Shown here piece by piece: positions 24,401 through 36,300 of a stretch of DNA of 64,000 nt. The translations under genes and the position numbers were made by a program. The DNA comes from Alitta virens (lineage: Eukaryota > Annelida > Polychaeta > Phyllodocida > Nereididae), in the NCBI GenBank assembly GCA_932294295.1, contig OW028584.1:26187970-26251969 (forward strand). The letters run 5' to 3'. The notes under the pieces were generated by a model, which did not search any database, was not told the origin of the DNA, and saw only the letters and a list, made by a program, of their open reading frames with translations. Positions within the stretch are counted from its first letter, which is position 1; every line of letters starts with the position of its first letter.

Positions 24401-27400
24401 TGAATTAAAGTTGATATTTTGAACCTTTGCCATATAGCTCTAAAAAAAAATTTATTTTTACACCAGTCAGACAGTTGGTAAATCAAGCAATAGTTCTTGC
24501 TAAGGAAGTTTCCTATAGCTGACTGAATTATCCTCATCAAAGCTTAACCAATTAATTCATCACTTGGTATACAGACAGTGGATGACAGGCCACCTATCAT
24601 AGTCAATCAATCCATCAATCAATCAATTCCAGCTAGAATGCGGCACAGTATTTTGTGACTTCTTCATGTCAGCAAAATTCATTCATTCACTCAGTAACTA
24701 CTAAATGTAGGATTATAAAAAATTAATTATGTTCATTTAAATCTTCAATGTTTATTAAATCTTTAGTGGTTATGTATATATTTTAACTTATCAATTTCAG
24801 CTTTTTGCATTGATTTTATCCGTATACAGGATGTCTAATAGTCTGTCTATGTCCAGTCTTTGTCTGAATCTAGCATCCATAGACTATGAATTGCATGTCA
24901 GTGTTGATTGCTTTGTCTATTTCTATATAAATATATTTCCAACAAATACACTTTTTTTTCACTTACTTGAGTGTCTTTGATCATCACTAATCCTATAGGG
25001 TTTGGAGCTAGCAGTCTAAAGGTAAATCCATGTGTATACTATTTACAAAGAAACTGCAACTCAGTCCATCAACTTATAATGTGATAGCAGCTGAGGACTG
25101 AGTGCAAACTGACCTGGAAATGGGGGCAGTGAAGACACTAATTTGGCCAACTTGAACCCCCCCCCCCCCCCCAGCCCCTTTATCTTTAGACTTAAATGTC
25201 CCATACCCCTATTTGCTTATACTGCAAGTAGTTTTTAACAATATAATATATGGGTGGCTGTAATTAAATATCTGGGTGGCTAAAGTATAATTTGCAATAT
25301 ATTGGTATAGCCACTATACCAATATATTGCAAATTATACTTTAATAGAACTTCCATAATTATTAGCTATTATTGTGCTTTTAGTATTATTAATATGTTTT
25401 TTCAATTAGCAGTCAGGCTGCCATTTAATTCTTTATTAATCAAACAGTTAATCAAATACAGTGTAGTCAGTCAGTCATGTGTATATTAGTTAAAAGTTTA
25501 CTTACTGTCAGAAAAATGTTTGCCACAAATCCTTGGGAGTCAAGGGGAGGGGGGGGGGGGGGGTTACTGCCCCTCCTTGAGATATTAACATTATAAATGG
25601 CCTTGAAAAAAATCCTTGCTACGCAACTGATTGCACTTAACACCTAGACGGATCAAAAGGTGTCAATTAAACTTGTAATTTTGCAAGATTCAATTGAATA
25701 CATAGAAACTGTTAATTCGAAATATAGCATACTTTTTTACATCTGATCTTTCAAATAGTGTACAAGAAGTAGGGATTCTATTTAAGAAAAAAAACCTTTT
25801 TAAAAGAGAGAAAAGCAACAGCAAAGCAAGTGTTGCTCATCAGAAATAGCATGGGAAACAAATCATGTTGCTTTGACATACAACCTTTGGTTACTTCTAC
25901 ATGTCAGAGAATTCATTTATTGCTCACTTATTATTTCCATTTATTGAACTTTTAGTTAATTATAAATTGAAAGGTTTCTTACCAACTTAATGATTAAAGG
26001 TCGGGTGAATGCATTAATCATGAACTTTGTTCTAATTTTAACATTTAATATTTCATTTACTAAACTAAGCAATTTTCTAACTATACACTTGTGACTCAGT
26101 GCTTGTTGGGTTGCTTTCATTTTTTTGATCAAGATCTTATTGATTTTATAGCGTCATGTTTAGTAGATCCAGAGATATGAAAAATGAAAACGAAACTAAG
26201 AAAAGTGTATTGAACCTACATTACTTTTCTCTGCAAAAGATATGATATATCCATCCAAGATTCCGCACAGCCAGGCTACTATTAAATTGATGACTTGTTT
26301 TTTCATATTTTCTTGAAAGTACTTAATTAAATTCAATGAATCAATTGATATATAGACAATTAACTCAATATACGAAAACCTAAAAATCACACCCCCTTTA
26401 TTTTAATACCAGTTTCCTTACATCAAGTACCTACATTTTCCTTATCATTGCTAATGGCAAACATTCCTTAAACTAGTCTAACTTAGTTAACTTATTTATT
26501 TGCATACACATGTTTGACTGATTGACTGTGTGAATAACTGACAAACTGGTTGACTGACAGACTGGTTGACTGACTGACTGACTGGTTGACTGACTGACTG
26601 GTTGACTGACTGGTTGACGTGCTGGTTGACTGACTTGTTGACTGACTGTTTGATTGACTGACTGACTGGTTGACTGACGTGCTGGTTGACTGACAGACTT
26701 GGTAACTGACTGACTGGTTAATTGACTGACTGGTTGACTGACTGACTGACTGGTTGACTGACAGACTTGGTGACTGACTGACGTGCTGACTGGTTGACTG
26801 ACTAACTGGTTGATTGACTGACTGGTTGATTAACTGACTAGTTGACTGACTAGTTGACTGACAGACTTGTTAATTGACTGGCTGGTTGACTGACAGACTG
26901 GTTTACTGACAGACTGGTTGACTGACTGACTGACTGACTGGTTGACTGACTGACTGACTGACTGGTTGACTGACAGTTTGACTGACTGATTGACTGACTG
27001 GATGGCTGACTGATTGACTGGCTGACTGGTTGACAGATTGGTTGTCAGTCATGTCGACTGACTCAGTTTGACATTGGGTCAACTTTTGGGTTTGATACAG
27101 AATTGCTTATTTTATTAAGACACTTTTCCATAAAATTCTTGTGTAGTACTTCTTTAATTAGGTTTTGTACAGTCCATAGGTTACTTAGATCTTGTTCATT
27201 TGGGATGTGTTTCACCAGTTCTTTTTTCCTGCATTATGCAGGTCTAACATTGTAGGCTTGTCTGACTGGGTGAGTGTTGCCGAGATTTAGAATTCGTCAG
27301 AAGCAGCTATGTAATCTGCATTTTGATTTTAGGGTCAGGTGGATCTACCAAGTTTGGCATATATTGCTATATTACTACATGAAATTTTAACATGGATGCA

Positions 27401-30325
27401 TTTTCTCAAAGTCAGCAAATTCTTTGGATTTACCAAGTTTGGCATATATTGCTATATTACTACATGAAATTTTAACATGGATGCATTTTCTCAAAGTCAG
27501 CAAATTCTTTCATTGTACCAGTCCTCAGATGCATATTCTATGATTGGGCTTATCTGAGTGTCAAACATTTTCATAGTTTAATTGGTTGTAGATGTCCTAT
27601 CACAGACTTCATATATTACTCTTTTTTTTCTTTTTGAGCATATTCTTATAGGTTGAAAAAACGGTCCCCAAATATTTACATTCTTTGCTCACTTCCATGA
27701 TGCTATCACCAAACTTGAAATGATGTTTCCCCTTTTCCAAATAGTAAGACATTAGTTTTACTAAGGCTAACAATAAGGTGCCAACTCTTAAAATATTCAT
27801 AGAGGCTAACAATTAATTTTTGAAGTCCTGCAGCTGATTCAGAGCAGAGAATCATGTCATCTGCATATATGACATATTGAGATATGTTATGATTTTGTTA
27901 CCCATGGCTACCCCAAACTTGTAAGAAATTCTTTAAACATACTCTAAAGATTTTAAAAAGTTAAAAAGTTTGGGTATGGCCCTGGCTTTGATTACATCAA
28001 AATGGCATGCTGCATATGACTAACAACATCATTTGGATAATCCCGAATAGACAGACATACAGACAGAGACAGACAGACAGAGACAGACAGCTAGACACAG
28101 ACAGACAGACACAGACAGACAGACACAGACAGAGAGATAGACAGAGAGATAGACAGAGACATATAGACAGATATGGACAGATATAGATAGATAGATAGAT
28201 GGATAGATAAATAGATAGATATAGACAAATAGAGATAGACAGATAGATAGATAGACAGATAGGCATATAGATAGATGGATAGATGGATAGATAGATAGAT
28301 GGATAGATATATAGATGGATGGATGGATAGATGGATAGATGGATGGATAGATGGATGGATAGATGGATAGATAGATAGATTGCAAACCTGGTTAAACATG
28401 TATACATTGGCCCAGCCCACTTGGGCTTCCTTGCATTTAGTTTTCATACATACAAAAGATGCTGTCATTTTTCATAAACTTCATTAACAAAGTTACAAAA
28501 TATGTTAATAATAGACTTTTGGAAACAATATTTCTATCTATCATTAATGCAAAATTTTGAAAATTAAGAAATATTTCAGATATTATTACGAATATCATTA
28601 AAAGTATTAGCATAAAATAGAAAATGAGATTAAACTTCTACAACATTTATATTACATTCTTTTTTCCACTTTAACATTAATCCATCTGCCTGTTTCAATT
28701 GCTAATGAAAAAAAAAATAAAATAAAAAATATATATAACTAAATAAAATAAGCTGGAAATGACTAAATTCCACATTACAATAAATGTGCATATATCAGTA
28801 TTTATCACGTTCCTTGTGGTTGATATTCTTCAGTGCCAAATGGGGTGAAAGGGAGATTCTCACCCTAGCACAGTACACAAAACCACAGACTGCTGGAATA
28901 TACCAAGTCAGGTTGCTTTTAGAATTCATTTTATTATTAAACATCTAACTGACAGTAGACATTGCAATCTGAATTTTAAAACACTGTACATATTTTTTTA
29001 CAGTGTACAATATGTTAACTTGCTTAGATATTAGCTGGGCAAAACAGGTATGTCAGTTATCATGTTGTTTTTGATATATTTTAGAAAGTACCAGTGTTAT
29101 TCAGAACAAGTGGAAAACAATTAAAGTGAGTTTGCTAGACTAATGATAAGCAAGTTAGTAAGCCAGGAGCCAGGAGTACACTGTAAGTGTTGTGGCCACT
29201 GACCTATATCACTGACCAATATAGGTCAATGGTTGTGGCCCAGTATCAGTGGCACAATCTAGTAACTGCCAGAGTTGACCCCATTTTTATGGTCACAGGT
29301 CATTCCCAGCATCCTTTGTAATGACCTGGTTTTGGCGGGATTCTTTGAATGCATAACAAGCAAGGAAATGTAGGACAGTGTATCCATGGTTCTAGGGCAT
29401 TTCACCTCTATTTGTACACCAGGTTAGTTTAATTTACAAAACAGCAGCTGATATTTAACTCCTTTAGAAGGATTAGTCTAGAGTCTTTAATTATAGTTGG
29501 ATTTATAATAAATGTCACCTGTTTTCGGTTTTATTTTCATTATTGGCTCAGGGCAGTGTAAAATGGACACAGAAATATTAGCAACCAGGCAAACCCCGCT
29601 TTTTAGCTAAAAAAACTTCTGAAGCAATAAACCTCAAGTTTGCCAATGCTCATAAATCAATACATTTTACATGGTTCAGAAACAATGGTAAACCATAAAT
29701 TTTCCTTGACTTTAAATTATCTCATTGTATTAATATATTTGATTCACCCTTGTATGGCATAATGGCTATATGACATGTATTTTTAATTTGACTAGTTCTA
29801 AGAAATTGAATGCATATGAGACAATGTTATATAGGTGACTGCAATAACACTATTTTATTGTAATATTCACCAAACTTTGGCCTTGGAGGCTCAGTAGTTA
29901 AGTTAGCTTTACAACATTAACAATCATTATTTTGAATTTGACAGTCTCTGCATGTAGCAAAGAATATATGATTCCCCAGGCCCTACTAAGATAAGCCGGG
30001 AATGCCATTAAGCATAGGAATACCTAATATTCATCAATTTAACCCCCTCCTATCAACAAGGTTAAAGATATTAACCTACTTGTCTGCTTGTGGTTTTACC
30101 TTTACATGTACTATAATCTCCATATGGGGTGAGAAACATAGGCTGCGCTGCAGCAAAACCCTCAGCGAGTCCCACATAGCACACAGGCATCATTGAAATA
30201 TTAACTAAATAAAATGCACACTATCTTGGAACAGTTTTTAAAGAAAACAAAATAGAACTTGAGAAAGCATTTGGTATTATAAATGTGCATGAAACATCTA
30301 TCCATCAATCAATCTATCAATCTAC

Positions 30326-30363
<38 letters not shown>

Positions 30364-33300
30364 GTCTATCTGTCGATCTGTCTGTCTCTGTCTGTCTAGC
30401 TGTCTGTCTGTCTGAATTTTAAAATATCTAAGATGTCAGTTATTAACCAGTGCATATTATATTTATGATATAATTGATGGTGTCAAAATCAAACATAAGA
30501 TACATGGCCATTTTCAAAAGTGTCTTATAATGCCACATCAGAAGGAAGTGGAACCATTTATTGTCTCACAGACTCCCACTGCTACTTCCCCGTTGTACCC
30601 CCATTATCCCACCCCCCCCCCCCCCCTTCTAACTCTCTTGCTATTTTATACATTCATGATACATTAAACTTAAAATATAACATAACCTTTCAAGTGAGTC
30701 CAGCCAACTAAATAGGTTCTTATTTTTCTTTGCTGAGCTGCAGACTTTAGATTTCTCAATAAGTGTACTAAAAAGATGGGAAAGTACAATGAATAGCATA
30801 TGGTATGATATAAAATTTCTACAGCTGATTTAAATAAATCACTAAAGTAAAACATGCCCTTCCATGTAAATGCAGACAACTAAATGTGTTCTATTTTTAT
30901 CTTTGCAAAGCTGTAGACTTCAGATTTGTCTGTCAAATTATAATAAAAGGATGGGAAATTCCTCAGTTGATTTAAATAAATCACATGTAAATGACACAGG
31001 ATCTCCTATGTGAATGCAGCCAAGTGCATTTTTGTCTGATAAAGGTTGTGTATATTCATTAGAGTTCCAGTTGGTAAAAACAGCATATGGGCATGCTTCG
31101 TTTGTTGGTTGATTTTATTAAATCGGACTGCAGTAAGCAATGAAAAAGTAACATTGGCAAATCTCTAATGAGCTAGCAGTAGTTGTGTTATAGACTGATT
31201 TTAGTAAATCAACAAACCGAAATGCTTGCTATGAAGTTGGGTATATTCTGTGGGCAAGAACAGCATATGAGCGTGGTTAACTTGTTGGTTGATTTAATTA
31301 AATCAGTCTGCAGTAAGCAATAGAATAGTAACATTGGCAAATCTCACATGAGCAAGCAGAAGTTGTGTGTTTGACTGATTTTAGTAAATCAACAAACTGA
31401 AAAGCTTGTTTTTAAAGTTGTGTATATTCAGTTGGCAAAAACAGTCTACAAGCATGCTTAGTTTGTTGGTTGATTTAATATAATCAGCCTGCAGTAAGTA
31501 ATGGAAAGGCAACATTGGCAAATTTCAAGTGGCTTATGTGTTGTCCCCTGTTTTTAGTAAATCCACAAACCAAAACATTTGTTTGAAGTTGTGTATATTC
31601 AGTTGGCAAAAATGGCATTTGAGCGTGCTTAGTTTGCTGGTTGATTTATTTAAATCAGTGTTATCTTCTATTGCTTACTGCAGACTAACATGTGCAAGCA
31701 GTAGTTAGTGTATTAACAAACCGAAATGTTCGTTTGGAAAATGTCTGTATTCATATTTTAACAAACTTGTTGGTTGATTTAATTAAATCAGTCTTCAAAG
31801 AGTATGTTGCGATTTAATAAAATCGCTGTGATTTTCATCCGGGTGTTTTTTGAAAAATATTGTAGATTGAAGTGTCTTCTGAAGAGTAGATTTTGATCAC
31901 CATTTCAAAAAGATTGTTGCGATTTAATAAAATCGTTGTGATTTTCATTGCAGTGTTTACTGAAAAATACTTTAGATTGAAGTGTCTTCTGGAGAGTTTA
32001 TTTTAATTAGCATTTGACGACGGTTGTTGCGATTTAATAAAATTGCAGTGATTTCCTTTGGTGTGTTCAGTGAAAATTATTGTATTATGAAGAGTTTTCT
32101 GGAGATATAATTTTAATCACCATTTCAAAAAGATTGTTGCGATTTAATTAAATCACTGAGATTTCCATCGGAGTTTTGACTAAAAATTCCTTTAGATTGA
32201 AGTGTCTTCTGGCGAGTGAAATTTGATCACTATTTCAAAAAGATTGTGGCGATTTAATAAAATCGCTGAGATTTCCATCGGAGTGTTTACTGAAAATTCC
32301 TTCAGATTGAAGTGTCTTCTGGAGAGATAAATTTGATCACCATTTCAAAAAGATTGTGACGATTTAATAAATCGCTGTTATTCCTTTGGTGTGTTCAGTG
32401 AAAAATATTGTAGAATTAAATGACTTCTGGAGAGATAAATTTGATCACCATTTCAAAAATATTGTTGCGATTTAATAAAATCGCTGTAATTCCTTTGGTG
32501 TCACCATTTCAAAAAGATTGTTGCGATTAAATTAAATCGGAGTTTGGACTAAAAATTCCATTAGATTGAAGTGTCTTCTGGAGAGTGAAATTTGATCACT
32601 ATTTCAAAAAGATTGTGGCAATTTAATAAAATCACTGATTTCCTCGGAGTGTTGTGAAAAATATTGTAGAATGAAGTGTCTTCTGAAGAGTAAATTTTGA
32701 TCACCAATTCTAAAATATTGTTGCAATTTAATAAAATCGCTGTAATTTCCTTTGATGTTTTTAGTGAAAAATATTGTAGAATGAAGTGTCTTCCGGAGAG
32801 TTAATTTTAATCACCATTTCCAAAAGATTGTTGCGATTTAATTAAATCGCTGAGATTTCCATCAGAGTGTTTACTTAAAAATCCTTTAGATTGAAGTGCC
32901 TTCTGAAGAGTTAAATTTGATCACCATTTCCAAAAGATTGTTGTGATTTAATAAAATCGCTGTGATTTCCTTTGGTGTTTTTAGTGAAAATTTTTGTAGA
33001 ATGAAGAGTTTTCTGGAGAGTTAATTTTGATCGCCATTTCAAAAAGATTGTGGCGATTTAATAAAATCGCTGTGATTTCCTTTGGTGTTTTCAGTGAAAA
33101 CTATTGTAGAATGAAGTGTCTTCTGGAGAGTTAATTTTGATCGCCATTTCAAAAAGATTGTTGCGATTTAATTAAATCGCTGAGATTTCCATTGGAGTTT
33201 GGACCAAAAATTCCTTTAGATTGAAGTGTCCTCTGGAGAGATAAATTTGATCACCATTTCAAAAAGATTGTTGCGATTTAATTAAATCACTGTAATTCCT

Positions 33301-36300
33301 TTGGTGTCACCATTTCAAAAAGATTGTTGCGATTTAATTAAATCACTGAGATTTCCATTGGAGTTTGGACTAAAAATTCCTTTAGATTGAAGAGTTTTCT
33401 GGAGAGTGAAATTTGATCACTATTTCAAAAAGATTGTGGCGATTTAATAAAATCGCTGTGATTTCCTTTGGTGTGTTCAGTGAAAACTATTGCAGAATGA
33501 AGTGTCTTCTGGAGAGTTAATTTTGATCGCCATTTCAAAAAGATTGTTGCGATTTAATTAAATTGCTGAGATTTCCATTGGAGTTTGGACTAAAAATTCC
33601 TTTAGATTGAAGAGTTTTCTGGAGAGTGAAATTTGATCACTATTTCAAAAAGATTGTGGCGATTTAATAAAATCGCTGTGATTTCCTTTGGTGTGTTCAG
33701 TGAAAACTATTGCAGAATGAAGTGTCTTCTGGAGAGTTAATTTTGATCGCCATTTCAAAAAGATTGTTGCGATTTAATTAAATCGCTGAGATTTCCATTG
33801 GAGTTTGGACTAAAAATTCCTTTAGATTGAAGTGTCTTCTGGAGAGTGAAATTTGATCACCATTTCAAAAAGATTGTGGCGATTTAATAAAATCACTGAT
33901 TTCCTCGTAGTGTTGTGAAAAATATTGTAGAATGAAGTGTCTTCTGAAGAGTAAATTTTGATCACCAATTCTAAAATATTGTTGCGATTTAATAAAATCG
34001 CTGTGATTTCCTTTGATGTTTTTAGTGAAAAATATTTTATAATGAAGTGTCTTCTGGAGAGTTAATTTTGATCACCATTTCTAAAATATTGTTGCGATTT
34101 AATAAAATCGCTGTGATTTCCTTTGGTGTTTTTAGTGAAAATTTTTGTAGAATGAAGAGTTTTCTGGAGAGTTAATTTTGATCGCCATTTCAAAAAGATT
34201 GTGGCGATTTAATAAAATCGCTGTGATTTCCTTTGGTGTTTTCAGTGAAAACTATTGTAGAATGAAGTGTCTTCTGGAGAGTTAATTTTGATCGCCATTT
34301 CAAAAAGATTGTTGCGATTTAATTAAATCGCTGAGATTTCCATTGGAGTTTGGACCAAAAATTCCTTTAGATTGAAGTGTCCTCTGGAGAGATAAATTTG
34401 ATCACCATTTCAAAAAGATTGTTGCGATTTAATTAAATCACTGTAATTCCTTTGGTGTCACCATTTCAAAAAGATTGTTGCGATTTAATTAAATCACTGA
34501 GATTTCCATTGGAGTTTGGACTAAAAATTCCTTTAGATTGAAGAGTTTTCTGGAGAGTGAAATTTGATCACTATTTCAAAAAGATTGTGGCGATTTAATA
34601 AAATCGCTGTGATTTCCTTTGGTGTGTTCAGTGAAAACTATTGCAGAATGAAGTGTCTTCTGGAGAGTTAATTTTGATCGCCATTTCAAAAAGATTGTTG
34701 CGATTTAATTAAATCGCTGAGATTTCCATTGGAGTTTGGACTAAAAATTCCTTTAGATTGAAGAGTTTTCTGGAGAGTGAAATTTGATCACTATTTCAAA
34801 AAGATTGTGGCGATTTAATAAAATCGCTGTGATTTCCTTTGGTGTGTTCAGTGAAAACTATTGCAGAATGAAGTGTCTTCTGGAGAGTTAATTTTGATCG
34901 CCATTTCAAAAAGATTGTTGCGATTTAATTAAATCGCTGAGATTTCCATTGGAGTTTGGACTAAAAATTCCTTTAGATTGAAGTGTCTTCTGGAGAGTGA
35001 AATTTGATCACCATTTCAAAAAGATTGTGGCGATTTAATAAAATCACTGATTTCCTCGTAGTGTTGTGAAAAATATTGTAGAATGAAGTGTCTTCTGAAG
35101 AGTAAATTTTGATCACCAATTCTAAAATATTGTTGCGATTTAATAAAATCGCTGTGATTTCCTTTGATGTTTTTAGTGAAAAATATTTTATAATGAAGTG
35201 TCTTCTGGAGAGTTAATTTTGATCACCATTTCTAAAATATTGTTGCGATTTAATAAAATCGCTGTGATTTCCTTTGGCGTCACCATTTCAAAAAGATTGT
35301 TGCGATTTAATTAAATCGCTGAGATTTCCATTGGAGTTTGGACTAAAAATTCCTTTAGATTGAAGTGTCCTCTGGAGAGATAAATTTGATCACCATTTCA
35401 AAAAGATTGTTGCGATTTAATAAAATCGCTGTTATTCCTTTGGTGTCACCATTTCAAAAAGATTGTTGCGATTTAATTAAATCGCTGAGATTTCCATTGG
35501 AGTTTGGACTAAAAATTCCTTTAGATTGAAGTGTCTTCTGGAGAGTGAAATTTGATCACTATTTCAAAAAGATTGTGGCAATTTAATAAAATCGCTGTGA
35601 TTTCCATCGGAGTTTGGACTAAAAATTCCTTTAGATTGAAGTGTCTTCTGGAGAGTTAAATTTGATCACCATTTCAAAAATATTGTTGCGATTTAATAAA
35701 ATCGCTGTGATTTCCTTTGGTGGTTTTAGTGAAAACTATTGTAGAATGTAGTGTCTTCTGAAGAGTTAAATTTGATCACATTTCCAACCATGCCCTGAAA
35801 TGGTCTTTACCTCAACACAAGCTTGAGATTGTTCAAACCTGATATCCTTTTAAGCATTTCACAGTGGTGCTGATTCTCATGTTGCAAAAAGTGAAGAAGA
35901 ATTGAGTGATATTCACTCTTTGACAGTGATACTCGTTTAGTGAATGTTTGCCAGTGTGCCTAGGGTTATTCAGGTGGTTTCTTTTATTCACAAACACAAG
36001 GTTTACTAAAGCACAGGGAGAATTTCTTTTGTATGCATGATTCAATGTTTCCATTGATTTTGAGTATAATGGTCTATTTACACCTTACCAAAACAGAAAT
36101 TTAGACCAACTTGAACAAAATGGAAAATGGTCAATCGGCATATGACAGTGTTAATAATTTTGTTGGTTCTTGTTTTTCATACTAGATGTCTGATTCAAAT
36201 CATGGATTGTTAACAGGTTTTCTTGGTTATTTTAATTCAAGAGCAGAGATGATTATACCATTATACCATTGCATAGTGCCTATAAACAAGAAATGAAAAA

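Noticed and set aside
27997..28468. Long frames rich in Tyr-Leu-Ser-Ile, also at 1639-2022, 9063-9257, 23332-23613 and 60360-60746
   Set aside because: They are translations of tetranucleotide microsatellites, open in several frames at once.
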